This document shows positions 8,701-17,827 of a stretch of 64,000 bases of DNA, one piece after another. Made by a program: the position numbers and the translations under genes. The stretch is taken from contig CAAGMZ010000029.1 of the NCBI GenBank assembly GCA_900771195.1, forward strand, positions 1-64,000. Reading direction: 5' to 3'. The notes under the pieces were generated by a model, which was not told where the DNA came from, ran no database searches, and saw only the letters and a list, made by a program, of their open reading frames with translations. The stretch's first letter is position 1. Each line of letters starts with the position of its first letter. Origin of the DNA: Lachnospiraceae bacterium. GTDB lineage: Bacteria > Bacillota > Clostridia > Lachnospirales > Lachnospiraceae.

Positions 8701-9396
8701 ATGAAAACAGCACTAATTACCGGAACATCATCAGGAATAGGAAGAGAGACTGCGCTCGTACTTCTTGAACGCGGTTACAATGTAATCGGTTTTTCAAGAA
8801 CATTATCAGGAATCGGGAATCCATGTTTTACTGAATTCGTTGCAGATCTTACAGACATTGCCCTGTTGGAAAAAAATATCAGGACCATTCTTTCAGATAC
8901 CGGAATAAATCTTCTTGTCAACAATGCCGGGGTCGGTTACTATGGACCGCATGAACAGATAAGTCCGGCAATGATTCACGAAATGGTCACCGTAAATCTT
9001 GAGGTTCCCATGGTCATCACCTCTCTTCTTCTGCGCAGCCTCAAGAGCAATCACGGAACAATTGTCAACATATCAAGCGTGACTGCCCGCAAGCCCGACA
9101 ATACTCACGGTGTTGCTTACGGAGCCACCAAAGCAGGACTTTCAGGCTTCGGAACAAGCCTTTTTGCCGAGGTGAGAAAATACGGTGTCCGCGTGATTAA
9201 CATCCATCCTGACATGACGGACACCGGCCTCTACCGGAACGCTGATTTCGGCATATGTCCCGATGAAGGCTGCAGCCTTTCCGCCCGGGAGGTGGCAGAG
9301 ATTGTTGTCGCTGCAACAGAAGCTCCCGACGGAATGAATCTGTCAGATATAACCGTATCTCCCCAGTTTCACCGCATCCTGCGCAAACCTCATTAA
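8701..9396 (+). CDS. Short-chain dehydrogenase/reductase (SDR) family protein
   Basis: This 231-residue classical SDR has the nucleotide-binding TGTSSGIG (residues 8-15), NNAG near residue 80, a catalytic Ser in NISSVTA, and YGATKAG for the catalytic Tyr and Lys. A Rossmann fold and NAD(P) use are expected; FSR after the second strand hints at NADP. The substrate cannot be inferred. It is the first gene of a three-gene operon, with AGGAGG 5 bases ahead of ATG and 10 bases to the next gene. It may have no functional link to the downstream photolyase. Confidence 0.88.
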   Translation: MKTALITGTSSGIGRETALVLLERGYNVIGFSRTLSGIGNPCFTEFVADLTDIALLEKNIRTILSDTGINLLVNNAGVGYYGPHEQISPAMIHEMVTVNLEVPMVITSLLLRSLKSNHGTIVNISSVTARKPDNTHGVAYGATKAGLSGFGTSLFAEVRKYGVRVINIHPDMTDTGLYRNADFGICPDEGCSLSAREVAEIVVAATEAPDGMNLSDITVSPQFHRILRKPH

Positions 9397-9406
9397 AGGA
9401 GCTGCC

Positions 9407-9907
9407 ATGGTAATAGAAAAAGACCGTTTTGCTTTCCGTGTCACAGGACGCAAAAGCAATACCATATACAACAAAATATCAGACCCCGAAACCGGCTCTT
9501 CCGTTTATCCCGACATACTTTTCCCTCACAGCTTTGAAGAGACCGCACTTTGCGACTCCGAAGCTTATGATGAGGCCCGCAGCCTTTTTGCAAAATACGG
9601 AAGTGCCCACTGCATTTTTCTCTCGTATATAAACGATGACGACCTTCAGTCTGTGATTGATGCTGCTGTTGCCACAGATATTCCCGTTCACGCTGCTTAT
9701 GACGAATCCGACGTGGGCATGTTTTGTGAAGAACTTTCATTGTCTGTGACAATGCAGGGTTATATGCGCCGGCTGCTCACTTACTACTCATATAACGGCG
9801 ATGTGCCGGCACTTATGGACAGCGTCCGGAAAAAGTTTCCGCTTCCTGTTTCGAAAAGCGAGGGTAAAAAAATATATGAATACATCCGAAAGATTATCTT
9901 ACAATAA
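9407..9907 (+). CDS. Unknown protein translationally linked to SplB
   Basis: This 166-residue soluble protein is not one I recognise. It has no signal peptide, membrane segment or obvious cofactor motif. The middle is acidic (SYINDDDLQSVIDAA), and the C-terminus is basic (VRKKFPLPVSKSEGKK). An AAGGAG site lies just before ATG at 9407. The last 32 bases overlap the start of splB in another frame, so the two are probably translated together. This suggests a partner or regulator of photoproduct repair, but that is inference from position alone. Confidence 0.7.
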   Translation: MVIEKDRFAFRVTGRKSNTIYNKISDPETGSSVYPDILFPHSFEETALCDSEAYDEARSLFAKYGSAHCIFLSYINDDDLQSVIDAAVATDIPVHAAYDESDVGMFCEELSLSVTMQGYMRRLLTYYSYNGDVPALMDSVRKKFPLPVSKSEGKKIYEYIRKIILQ

Positions 9908-10886
9908 CTTTTTTTCACACATTTACATAGAATCCGAAGCATACGGTTACCCGCTCACGGATAAGATTCTGTCCTGCTTTGCTGATTCGGAAATCATTGA
10001 TATAAGGCACTACAAGGATGTCTTTGACGTAAATGGTCAGGACTGTGCAATGCAGAAAAAGGCTCCTTCCCTGATTCTTGCCGTAAAGCATGGCGAGCTG
10101 ATATATAAAGGTGCTCCCGTGTGCCAGAGCTTTGGCAACAGCAATTTCTATTACACCTCCAACATCCTCAACTGCATATACAACTGCGACTACTGCTATC
10201 TGGGCGGTATGTATCCGTCGGCACATATAGTAATTTTTGTGAACATTGATGATATTTTTAACTCACTGGAAGAGCTTCTCGCAAAGCATCCTGTCTACCT
10301 CTGCATATCCTATGATACAGACCTGATGGCTTTCGAGGGCATTACAGGACTTGTAAGCCGTTGGATTGAATTTGCATCACTGCACAGTGACCTTAAGCTT
10401 GAAATACGCACCAAATCAGCATATACAGAGGGTTTTGACCGTTGGGTGCCCTCACGGAATGTAATTTTTGCATGGACTCTCTCTCCTGACGAAATATCAT
10501 CACGTTTCGAGCATCGTGCACCGGGGCTTGATTTAAGACTAAACGCAGCATATGCTGCCGTCCGAAAGGGTTTCACCCTCAGACTCTGCTTTGACCCCAT
10601 AATCTATGTTCCCGGATATGCCGGCATGTATAAAAATATGTTCGCCAAGGTTTTTGACCGCATACCTGCCGGTGATGTACTTGATGTAAGCATCGGACTT
10701 TTCCGGATATCCTCATCCTACATGAACGTAATGCGCAAAAGATATCCCTGCGAAATAACCGCCTATCCCTATACCAATACCAAAGGCGTATGCAGCTATG
10801 ACGAAAAAAGATCCCGCGAAATGCTTGATTTCGCGAGATCTGAACTTCTAAGATATATTAACAGTGACAAAATATATGAACTGTAA
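9876..10886 (+). CDS. splB: Spore photoproduct lyase family radical SAM protein
   Basis: This 336-residue enzyme repairs the UV lesion 5-thyminyl-5,6-dihydrothymine by radical SAM chemistry, at least in characterised relatives. Conserved family blocks are present: HIYIESEAYGYPLT near the N-terminus, FGNSNFYYTSNILNCIYNC with the cluster motif CIYNCDYC, YLGGMYPSAHIVIFVN, and a later Cys-containing CFDPIIYVPG. The length fits the family. The start is ATG at 9876 with GAGGG upstream. The stop abuts the stop of the convergent CDF gene (10886/10887), and the 3' end of the coding sequence contains that gene's terminator. No sporulation genes are seen nearby, so this may be a vegetative UV-repair enzyme. 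Confidence 0.88.
   Translation: MNTSERLSYNNFFSHIYIESEAYGYPLTDKILSCFADSEIIDIRHYKDVFDVNGQDCAMQKKAPSLILAVKHGELIYKGAPVCQSFGNSNFYYTSNILNCIYNCDYCYLGGMYPSAHIVIFVNIDDIFNSLEELLAKHPVYLCISYDTDLMAFEGITGLVSRWIEFASLHSDLKLEIRTKSAYTEGFDRWVPSRNVIFAWTLSPDEISSRFEHRAPGLDLRLNAAYAAVRKGFTLRLCFDPIIYVPGYAGMYKNMFAKVFDRIPAGDVLDVSIGLFRISSSYMNVMRKRYPCEITAYPYTNTKGVCSYDEKRSREMLDFARSELLRYINSDKIYEL
10802..10840 (-). terminator. Intrinsic terminator of the CDF gene, embedded in splB coding sequence
   Basis: On the minus strand GATC-T-CGCGAAAT, a CAAGC loop and ATTTCGCG-G-GATC form a 13-position stem with one mismatch (10840-10810). TTTTTT follows directly. It sits about 45 bases after the CDF stop at 10887 and encodes splB codons on the other strand. 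Confidence 0.75.
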
Positions 10887-12074
10887 TCAACCGTTCCACT
10901 CGGCATATTTTCTGTCGATAGTGACAACCCCGTTATAGTTGCCGGGGAGCCCGGAAACCAGCTCTTCTATGTCCTTCCTGATATCCTCATCAGGTCTCTT
11001 TATCTCCATTGGAACAACTGCATCAAAAATAACATTTACATGTGTCTCCCCATCGACCACCCTGAAATCATGAATTGAAATATCAGGATTATAGCTCTTA
11101 AGCATCTCGCAAATCTGCTTCTTAATGCTCATGACTTTTTCATCATTGACCGAAACAGGGTCCATATGTATAACAGCCTCACAGCCTAACTTGTCATGCA
11201 GCTCACGCTCACACCTGTCGATTGCATCATGAAGTATGTTAATGTTGCCATCCTCGGAGACCTCACCGTGAAGCGAAATCATCCGCCTTCCGGGGCCGTA
11301 ATCGTGGACAACCAGATCATGCATGCCGATTATCTCATCATACGACATCACAATATCCCTTATGGAACCGACAAACTCAGGATCAGGTGCATTTCCGAGC
11401 AGTGGGTCTATAGTCTCCTTTATGGACTTCACACCCGTAAAAAGTATGAAGCATGAAACCACCAGTCCTGCTATGCCGTCGATGTTAAATCCCGACGCTC
11501 TTGACACTATGACACTTATAAGTACAAAAGAAGTAGCAACAACATCGCTTATGGAATCAAGCGATGTAGCCTTCATTGTAGGGGAATTTATCTTTTTGCC
11601 GTAAATACGGTTATAAGCAAACATATAAAGCTTCACCAGAATGGCTATGGCAAGTATCACCATTACCATGATGCTGTCTTCAAGCCCGGACGGATGTATT
11701 ATCTTCTCCACGGAGCTCTTTCCCAGTTCAAAGCCCATTATCATAATGAGTGCCGATACCATGAGGCCTGATATGTACTCCATTCTTCCGTGACCAAACG
11801 GGTGATCCGTATCCGGCTTCTTATCTGCAAGCTGGAAGCCTATAAGTGAAATAATCGACGAGCCCGCATCAGAGAGGTTGTTAAACGCATCAGCCATTAC
11901 TGATATCGCCCCACTGACAAGTCCCGCTGTAAACTTCCCTGCAAAAAGAATAAAATTGAGTATTATTCCTACAATACCGGTAAGCGTACCATACTGCTTT
12001 CTTACTTTCCCATCAGCATAATTCTCCCGGTCCCTGATAAAAATTCTGGATAATAACTCTATCATTCGACTCAC
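10887..12074 (-). CDS. Cation diffusion facilitator (CDF) family metal efflux transporter
   Basis: This 395-residue inner-membrane exporter of divalent metals (Zn, Mn, Fe or Co) works by proton antiport. It shows six hydrophobic segments between about residues 30 and 220. Family motifs are present: SVMADAFNNLSDAGSS with the metal-binding Asp residues, DTDHPFGHGRMEY after helix 3, and SLDSISDVVATS with metal-site Asp residues. The C-terminal cytoplasmic dimerisation domain (about 225-390) is longer than in FieF. The GTG at 12074 is one possible start; ATG three codons downstream is equally possible. Metal specificity cannot be told. Confidence 0.9.
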   Translation of the reverse strand: MSRMIELLSRIFIRDRENYADGKVRKQYGTLTGIVGIILNFILFAGKFTAGLVSGAISVMADAFNNLSDAGSSIISLIGFQLADKKPDTDHPFGHGRMEYISGLMVSALIMIMGFELGKSSVEKIIHPSGLEDSIMVMVILAIAILVKLYMFAYNRIYGKKINSPTMKATSLDSISDVVATSFVLISVIVSRASGFNIDGIAGLVVSCFILFTGVKSIKETIDPLLGNAPDPEFVGSIRDIVMSYDEIIGMHDLVVHDYGPGRRMISLHGEVSEDGNINILHDAIDRCERELHDKLGCEAVIHMDPVSVNDEKVMSIKKQICEMLKSYNPDISIHDFRVVDGETHVNVIFDAVVPMEIKRPDEDIRKDIEELVSGLPGNYNGVVTIDRKYAEWNG

Positions 12075-12093
12075 ATTCTTTCCCGGGAATATT

Positions 12094-12510
12094 TTACTGT
12101 GTAAGACCGTCTGTCTGGCCGTTGTTGCCGCTTATTGCCATTCCGAAACGGGGGTTTGGTACCTTAATGGGAGTTCCCATCATTGCGCTGAGAGCTCTCA
12201 CCTTTTCATTGGCAGAGATAATAATTACCGGGAGATATCTCTCCTTTATGAACTGGTCAAGATTATCGATAAATGTGCTTACCGTAACTCCTGTTATGGT
12301 CTCAATCTCCATATTGATGCACTTATCAGGATCTTCAACAGTCACCTTGACAATTACGATTGCAACAACCGGATTAGTGGGATTCAGCTTTATTGAAGCC
12401 TCAGACTTGATTGAAAGGGAAATCTTCTCTCCGGGCTTTTTGGAAAAAGCGTTGCTGTAATTCACGCTTCTTATCTCTGTGGGATTAATTGTCACTTCTA
12501 CATTCTTCAA
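12094..12510 (-). CDS. Small conserved unknown protein, possibly SecB-like fold
   Basis: This 138-residue soluble protein is rich in beta strands at first (AVIVIVKVTVEDP) and ends in helices with FIDNLDQFIKERYLPVIIISANEKVRAL. That order of strands, then a motif of the form Y-x-PVII and a helix, loosely recalls SecB-like chaperone-fold proteins of Gram-positives. The likeness is weak. TTG at 12510 is the probable start, since GGAGGAGG lies 8 bases before it. An earlier TTG at 12528 precedes that site. It is 69 bases after the GreA-like gene and 19 before the CDF gene. Confidence 0.6.
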   Translation of the reverse strand: MKNVEVTINPTEIRSVNYSNAFSKKPGEKISLSIKSEASIKLNPTNPVVAIVIVKVTVEDPDKCINMEIETITGVTVSTFIDNLDQFIKERYLPVIIISANEKVRALSAMMGTPIKVPNPRFGMAISGNNGQTDGLTQ

Positions 12511-12579
12511 AATAATATCCTCCTCCAAAAAAATACTGCCATTATTTTACATCATGCCGGACGATAAGTCAAACATGAA

Positions 12580-13083
12580 TCAATAGCTGCGAAGCTCGTC
12601 GTTGCTGTCATCAACATTTTTAACAATGTCCTTTATAACCACATAGTATCCGACTGACTCATTGACGTTTACAAATACCCGGTCACCTTTTTTGTGTCCC
12701 AGCACAGCCTTTCCTATCGGTGACTCATTACTTATGTATCCTTCAAGTGAACTGCCGCGAACCGTTGTTACTATTTTGAAACGCTCCGTCTCATCGTCAT
12801 CCTCAAAATAAAGCTCCACAACATTATTGAGACCGACCTCGTCATCCGCTGAATCATCCGTGATTATCCGGGCTGTTTTTATCATTTTTTCCAGATATCT
12901 TATACGTGATTCGTTACGGTTTTTTTCTTTTTTGGCAGCAGAATATTCAAAATTCTCACTGAGGTCTCCATGCGCACGCGCCTCTTTTACCTTCTCGATA
13001 AGCTCCTTTCTGAGCACAAGCTTTCTGTGCTCAATCTCCTCCTCCATTTTTTGGATATCGCTTTCCGTAAGTTTATCGTACAT
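12580..13083 (-). CDS. GreA/GreB-type transcription elongation factor
   Basis: This 167-residue factor would rescue backtracked RNA polymerase by promoting transcript cleavage. The N-terminal coiled coil (residues about 8-75) carries the tip motif ARAHGDLSENFEYSAAKKEK, with the conserved Asp and Glu that position Mg in the polymerase active site. The C-terminal FKBP-like domain includes ISNESPIGKAVLGHKKGD. The length is close to GreA (about 158). AGGAG precedes the ATG. It may be a paralog rather than the main GreA; no second copy is in view. Confidence 0.9.
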   Translation of the reverse strand: MYDKLTESDIQKMEEEIEHRKLVLRKELIEKVKEARAHGDLSENFEYSAAKKEKNRNESRIRYLEKMIKTARIITDDSADDEVGLNNVVELYFEDDDETERFKIVTTVRGSSLEGYISNESPIGKAVLGHKKGDRVFVNVNESVGYYVVIKDIVKNVDDSNDELRSY

Positions 13084-13101
13084 ATATGTCTGCTCCTGTT
13101 C

Positions 13102-14001
13102 TTATTTTTCTGCATCTTTCCGATAATCTGTCACCTTAAGTATTTCGTACTGTCCGGCCGCATCGACTCTTACCATATTGGAACCGTTGCACACATAAAG
13201 TCCCCATCCCTCGTCACGGTCACCGGCTGTTATGTATTCCCCGTCACTGACCGCTACAATACCTGCGCAGTTATAATCATCCGAATTAAACTTAAGCACG
13301 GTGGTTTTTCCGGACTTTATGCCATACCTGACTATATCACTGTCGCCGGGCTTTTCCTCAGTGATATACACATAATCACCGGCCGCACAGAGCTCCGTCA
13401 TCCTCTCGCCCTCGCTCTTAAGTACCTTTTCAGGCGTTCCCCCTGATATTCCGATTGCTTCAAGGTATCCGTCCGTGCCGTCATATACAGTATAATATAT
13501 TTTACTGTTTTCATCAAATGATATGCCGCAAATTTCATTTTCAGATTCTGTTATCGTACCTGTTTCCGCAAAATTCTCACCGCTGTATGTATTTATGTAA
13601 TAATGACCGTCATCACAGACTACAAGTGCAACTGTCCGGTAATCGGCAGAACAGGCAAGCTCCTTTATCTGTCCTGACTCCGTCCTGACGGTGGTGACTG
13701 ATTTATTTTCGTCAGTGTCATATATCGAAAAGCTGTTGTCATTGCCGTCCGCATATATTATTTTTCCCTGCTCCATGAATCTTGCGTCAAAACAGCCTTC
13801 TCCGGCAATATCAGTCAGTTCATCGCTGTCAAAATCATAAAGCTTCAGCCCGTCGCCGTAAAAAAGCACACTTCCTTTCATGTTGCTGACAACATTACGG
13901 TTAACGCTGGTTGCAGCTATAAAGACAATCATTATTATCACGCCCACCACTGCACACATTATCAGTGCCGGCTTCACCTGCTCTTTTTTCTGTCTGATCA
14001 C
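13102..14001 (-). CDS. Membrane-anchored unknown protein, beta-propeller-like
   Basis: This 299-residue protein has a short basic N-terminus, one transmembrane helix (about residues 10-32), and an extracytoplasmic part made of repeated short strands with Asp-rich turns (LYDFDSDELTD, SIYDTDEN, VALVVCDDGHYYI). This resembles a beta-propeller of WD40/TolB type, though no definite repeat motif is clear. GTG at 14001 with GAGGTG five bases upstream is the likely start; the ATG at 14016 has no such site. It lies 18 bases upstream of the GreA-like gene. Function unknown. Confidence 0.65.
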   Translation of the reverse strand: MIRQKKEQVKPALIMCAVVGVIIMIVFIAATSVNRNVVSNMKGSVLFYGDGLKLYDFDSDELTDIAGEGCFDARFMEQGKIIYADGNDNSFSIYDTDENKSVTTVRTESGQIKELACSADYRTVALVVCDDGHYYINTYSGENFAETGTITESENEICGISFDENSKIYYTVYDGTDGYLEAIGISGGTPEKVLKSEGERMTELCAAGDYVYITEEKPGDSDIVRYGIKSGKTTVLKFNSDDYNCAGIVAVSDGEYITAGDRDEGWGLYVCNGSNMVRVDAAGQYEILKVTDYRKDAEK

Positions 14002-14094
14002 AATAACACCTCGCATATATGTAACCGCAGTATTTTAACTGCGGCACTTAAAAGCTATGATACCACCCCGCGCATAACTTCACAAGTAAAAAAT

Positions 14095-15342
14095 CTACAT
14101 ATCCTCCTCAATTCTCAGCAGTCTGTTATACTTTGCAACACGTTCGCTTCTGCTGGGAGCCCCCGTCTTTATCTGCCCTGCGTTGACCCCCACAGCAAGG
14201 TCAGCGATAAAAGTATCCTCGGTTTCCCCCGAGCGGTGTGACACGATTACATTGTAACCGTTTTTCTGTGCCAGCTTGATTGCCTCAAGCGTCTCGGAAA
14301 GCGTTCCTATCTGATTTAATTTTATCAGAATAGCATTGGCGCATCCCATCTCTATTCCACGTTTAAGCCTTGCCGTATTGGTAACAAAAAAATCATCACC
14401 TACAAGCTGGATTTTATCTCCCAGACGCCCGGTTATACGCTGCCATCCGCACCAGTCTTCTTCATCCAGAGGGTCTTCAATTGAGCGTATGGGATATACT
14501 GCACACAGATTCTCCCAGTAATTTATCAGTTCATCAGATGTGAAAATTTTGCCTGACTTAGGCATGACATATACTCCGTTTTCACGGCTTTTCCACTCAC
14601 TTGCCGCCGCATCCATGGCTATCATGAAATCCTCCGGGCATCTGTATCCTGCCTTCCCGATTGCCTCGATTATGATTTTGATGGCTTCCTCATCATCTGT
14701 CAGATTGGGAGCAAAGCCTCCTTCATCTCCCACTGCAGTCGTCATGTTTTTTTCCTTAAGGATTCCTGCCAGCGAATGGAACACCTCCGTACACCACCTC
14801 ATTCCTTCGCTAAAGCCGGCAGCCCCAACCGGCATTATCATAAATTCCTGAATATCCACATTGTTAGCGGCATGAGCACCCCCATTGAGGATATTCATCA
14901 TCGGCACAGGCATGATTGTCGCATTTACGCCGCCGATAAACCGGTAAAGCGGTATTCCCAGCGAATGTGCCGCCGCCCTCGCGCACGCTAACGATACTGC
15001 AAGTATTGCATTTGCTCCCAGATTCTTTTTCTCTGCCGTTCTGTCTATCTGCAGCATGATGCTGTCAATGTTATAAATGTCCATCACATCAGCACCAATC
15101 ATTTTTTCCCTGATAACATTGTTGATGTTATCTACTGCAGTCATCACGCCTTTTCCGCCATATCTTGACATATCACCGTCCCTAAGCTCAAGCGCCTCGT
15201 ATCTTCCGGTTGACGCACCGCTTGGAACAGCTGCTATGGCCGTGGTTTCGTCATCAAGAGTAACCTGTGCCTCAACAGTGGGGTTACCTCTTGAATCGAT
15301 TATCTGCCTTCCCCTCACATCGCTTATAATAAGTCTGCGCAT
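14095..15342 (-). CDS. eno: Enolase
   Basis: This 415-residue enzyme interconverts 2-phosphoglycerate and phosphoenolpyruvate in glycolysis. The N-terminal cap has [11 protein letters not shown] and the flexible loop [18 protein letters not shown]. The barrel has [20 protein letters not shown], the proton-acceptor region [29 protein letters not shown] with the catalytic Lys, and [18 protein letters not shown]. It is about 15 residues shorter at the C-terminus than most enolases, with the active site complete. AGGAGG precedes ATG at 15342. A terminator hairpin sits directly upstream of that site, so expression depends on read-through or on an unseen promoter. Pyruvate kinase lies three genes upstream. 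Confidence 0.95.
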   Translation of the reverse strand: MRRLIISDVRGRQIIDSRGNPTVEAQVTLDDETTAIAAVPSGASTGRYEALELRDGDMSRYGGKGVMTAVDNINNVIREKMIGADVMDIYNIDSIMLQIDRTAEKKNLGANAILAVSLACARAAAHSLGIPLYRFIGGVNATIMPVPMMNILNGGAHAANNVDIQEFMIMPVGAAGFSEGMRWCTEVFHSLAGILKEKNMTTAVGDEGGFAPNLTDDEEAIKIIIEAIGKAGYRCPEDFMIAMDAAASEWKSRENGVYVMPKSGKIFTSDELINYWENLCAVYPIRSIEDPLDEEDWCGWQRITGRLGDKIQLVGDDFFVTNTARLKRGIEMGCANAILIKLNQIGTLSETLEAIKLAQKNGYNVIVSHRSGETEDTFIADLAVGVNAGQIKTGAPSRSERVAKYNRLLRIEEDM

Positions 15343-15353
15343 AACAACCTCCT

Positions 15354-15397
15354 AAAAAATAAACTCTTTACCATTGTTTCCAACAGTAAAGAGTTTA
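15354..15397 (-). terminator. Terminator or attenuator between the FeoB-associated-type gene and eno
   Basis: On the minus strand TAAACTCTTTAC and GTAAAGAGTTTA form a perfect 12-bp stem with a 14-base loop (15397-15360). ATTTTTTA follows and runs straight into the AGGAGG of enolase. It starts 4 bases after the small gene's stop. There is no room for a promoter between it and eno. Confidence 0.75.
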
Positions 15398-15401
15398 ATT
15401 C

Positions 15402-15560
15402 CTACATATGTCCGCATTTTTTATTACAGCCTTCGCAACCGCATCCGCACGATGATTTTCCCTCTTTTTTATTTTTAATCATCTTCCTGATGATGAAAAA
15501 TAAAATTACGGCAACAGCAAGGGCAACAACCACGGTTGAAATTATACCCTCTTTTTCCAT
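15402..15560 (-). CDS. FeoB-associated Cys-rich membrane protein family, 52 residues
   Basis: This short gene encodes MEKEGI, one transmembrane helix (about residues 7-25), a basic stretch (RKMIKNKKEGK) and a cysteine cluster SSCGCGCEGCNKKCGHM. That plan matches the small proteins usually coded beside the ferrous iron transporter FeoB, where they may help iron handling; function is unproven. Here no feoB is in view. GGGAGG lies 8 bases before ATG. It lies 21 bases after cardiolipin synthase and ends 4 bases before a terminator hairpin. Confidence 0.75.
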   Translation of the reverse strand: MEKEGIISTVVVALAVAVILFFIIRKMIKNKKEGKSSCGCGCEGCNKKCGHM

Positions 15561-15581
15561 GTCCGCATCCTCCCTTCACCG

Positions 15582-17132
15582 TCAGAACATAGGTGAAAAA
15601 AGCCTGAGTATCGGCAGCATCAGTCTTTTGATAAATGACTTCTTCCGGCTTTCCTTATATGTAACATTGTGACATTTGGAAAGTGTCTCGTCATAATCAT
15701 TCTTAATGTGCTCAATCACCTTTGACTTATATATCCATACGGCATTTTCATAATGGTGTGTCAGGCTTCTGTAATCAAGGTTAATCGTTCCCACAACACC
15801 GACCTCATCATCACTGACAAATATTTTGGCATGGACAAAGCCCGGTGTATACTCATATATTTTGACTCCTGCCTTTATGAGTATCTCATAGTAGGACTGT
15901 GTAAGCATAAACGCAATCTTCTTGTCAGGTATTCCGGGAGTGATTATTCTCACATCAACGCCGTTTTTGGCAGCATTGGACAGTGCCGTCACCATCACAT
16001 TGTCCAGTATGAGATACGGCGTCATTATATATACATATCTGTTGGCACGATTTATCATATTAAGATATACATTTTTCCCGACCGACTCATCATCATTGGG
16101 ATAATCCGTATACGGAACAAAATACCCGTCGTCATAGCTGTAATTATCGTCAGGATAATACTTTTTACAGTCTTCAAAGTTGTTGACCGAAACATCCCAC
16201 ATTGTAAGGAACATTGTGGTAAATGCCCAGACCGCATCTCCCTTCAGCATTATGGCAGTATCCTTCCAATGCCCATAAATAACCTTACGGTTAATATATT
16301 CATCGGCAAAGTTCACACCACCGGTAAATCCAACCTTACCGTCAATCACACATATTTTCCTGTGATCTCTGTTATTGCACCTTGAGTCATAAATTGTTCT
16401 GAAGCTGTTGAATTCAAAACATTTAATGCCTTTCCTCCTAAGGCTTCTGACATAATCCCCGGGTGCTTTAAAAAGGCTTCCTATGCTGTCATACATAAAG
16501 CGTACATCAACGCCCTCTTTTACCTTGCGTTCAAGGACGTCTATTATTGAATTGAGCATTTCACCCTCTTCAACAATGAAATACTCCATAAATATAAATT
16601 TCTCTGCTTTCTCAAGTTCTTCAAGCATAACCGGCAGCATATCGTCTCCAAGCGGAAAGAACTGCGCCGTTGTGTTCTTGTATGCAGGAGCGTCAGCCAT
16701 CCTGTACAGATATTCAGCCTGCACCGCAATATCCGGATTCTCTTCAGCAAGAGAATCGTGCTCATTGGGTCTCGACGCTATGGCTTCATGATACTCAACA
16801 AGCGCCTTGTTGACTCTGACCGATTCCTTTTTTCCAAAATGCCGGCGTCCGTATACTATGTAGAGAACTCCGCCAAACACGGGGAAAAGCATTATTATCA
16901 CTATCCATGGTATCTTATAAACCGGACTCATGTCCGACTTGACAAGATAAAGCACCACTAGTACGGAAATAATTTCAAAAACCCAGTTTATTCTTGCTAT
17001 ATAATCGCGGAAGAAAACATACGGCACAATGATTATAGCTGCCTGCAGAATCACTGCAACTGCCGTTGCCAGTATCTTTACAACCTTGGGAGATATGATT
17101 TTTTTCCTGTGTATCCTGTTTTTACCGTCCAT
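15582..17132 (-). CDS. cls: Cardiolipin synthase (phospholipase D family)
   Basis: This 516-residue membrane enzyme joins phosphatidylglycerols into cardiolipin. Two hydrophobic helices (about residues 15-65) and a short third are followed by the PLDc_N-type segment PWIVIIMLFPVFGGVLYIVYG. Two HKD motifs follow: HRKICVIDGKVGFTGG near 240 and HAKIFVSDDEVGVVGT near 420. The length is typical of bacterial ClsA-like enzymes (about 480-510). ATG at 17132 is preferred to the TTG three codons upstream. It is followed at 21 bases by the small Cys-rich gene. Confidence 0.92.
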   Translation of the reverse strand: MDGKNRIHRKKIISPKVVKILATAVAVILQAAIIIVPYVFFRDYIARINWVFEIISVLVVLYLVKSDMSPVYKIPWIVIIMLFPVFGGVLYIVYGRRHFGKKESVRVNKALVEYHEAIASRPNEHDSLAEENPDIAVQAEYLYRMADAPAYKNTTAQFFPLGDDMLPVMLEELEKAEKFIFMEYFIVEEGEMLNSIIDVLERKVKEGVDVRFMYDSIGSLFKAPGDYVRSLRRKGIKCFEFNSFRTIYDSRCNNRDHRKICVIDGKVGFTGGVNFADEYINRKVIYGHWKDTAIMLKGDAVWAFTTMFLTMWDVSVNNFEDCKKYYPDDNYSYDDGYFVPYTDYPNDDESVGKNVYLNMINRANRYVYIMTPYLILDNVMVTALSNAAKNGVDVRIITPGIPDKKIAFMLTQSYYEILIKAGVKIYEYTPGFVHAKIFVSDDEVGVVGTINLDYRSLTHHYENAVWIYKSKVIEHIKNDYDETLSKCHNVTYKESRKKSFIKRLMLPILRLFSPMF

Positions 17133-17151
17133 AACAATCAATGCCTCTTAT

Positions 17152-17817
17152 TCACAAGCCCATGGCTTCCTTAACATAGTTCAGTCTTTCGTAAAACTGG
17201 TCGTAAAAATCTCTGTCGTCATAATCTGACATGTAGAACTTTTTGATAATTACCATGCTCAGATTCCGTACATCCTCATCTCTTCCGCTTTTTGTGACAA
17301 TATCAAGAAGGGTGTTCACAAAATCATGCCAGTCATCAACAAATTTTTCATATCTGTCATAATCCGGCTCGGCTATCCACTGTCTTACAGTGAATCTTTC
17401 ACTACCCTCAACCCTGCGGCACTCATGAGTCTGGATAAAATATTTATGCCCTCCGTTCTCATAAATCCTGCCAAGCGGAAAAAGCCTGCATATATCTGAC
17501 CGGTATTCATGAATCGAACACCTGCCGTTAATATCAAGAAATGTGCAATGTTCGTCCTCCCCTGCAAGCTTCATGTGCGGAAGGATGAGGCCGTCACAAA
17601 CTCCAAGCTCAATGTGCGCATCCAGAAGTTCTGCAAAGGTGCTGTCCAGTCCTTTTGTGAGCCTGTACATATCGTACGGATTAAGGACTATGGTATCACC
17701 TTTGCCATAGCAGCATTCACCGCAGCCTTCGCAGTTGTTGCAGCCTATTGTAAATTCATCGTCAATATCATAGAGTTTTCCGTCGGAAATATCCTCTAAT
17801 GAAACGTACCTCTTCAT
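17152..17817 (-). CDS. YkgJ-type cysteine cluster protein
   Basis: This 221-residue protein of the YkgJ/Fli(B)-like zinc- or iron-chelating family has Cys residues arranged CNNCEGCGECC near residue 26, then CTFLDINGRCSIHEYRSDICRLFPLG. These eight or so Cys could bind Fe-S or zinc. Members are proposed oxidoreductases or metal chelators but none is well defined. It lies 10 bases after pyruvate kinase and 19 before cls, so it is in that transcript. AGAGGT precedes ATG. Confidence 0.85.
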   Translation of the reverse strand: MKRYVSLEDISDGKLYDIDDEFTIGCNNCEGCGECCYGKGDTIVLNPYDMYRLTKGLDSTFAELLDAHIELGVCDGLILPHMKLAGEDEHCTFLDINGRCSIHEYRSDICRLFPLGRIYENGGHKYFIQTHECRRVEGSERFTVRQWIAEPDYDRYEKFVDDWHDFVNTLLDIVTKSGRDEDVRNLSMVIIKKFYMSDYDDRDFYDQFYERLNYVKEAMGL

Positions 17818-17827
17818 ATCGTACCTC

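Noticed and set aside
9441..9752. Minus-strand frame opposite the unknown gene beside splB
   Set aside because: No ribosome site, and it lies wholly within a better supported plus-strand gene.
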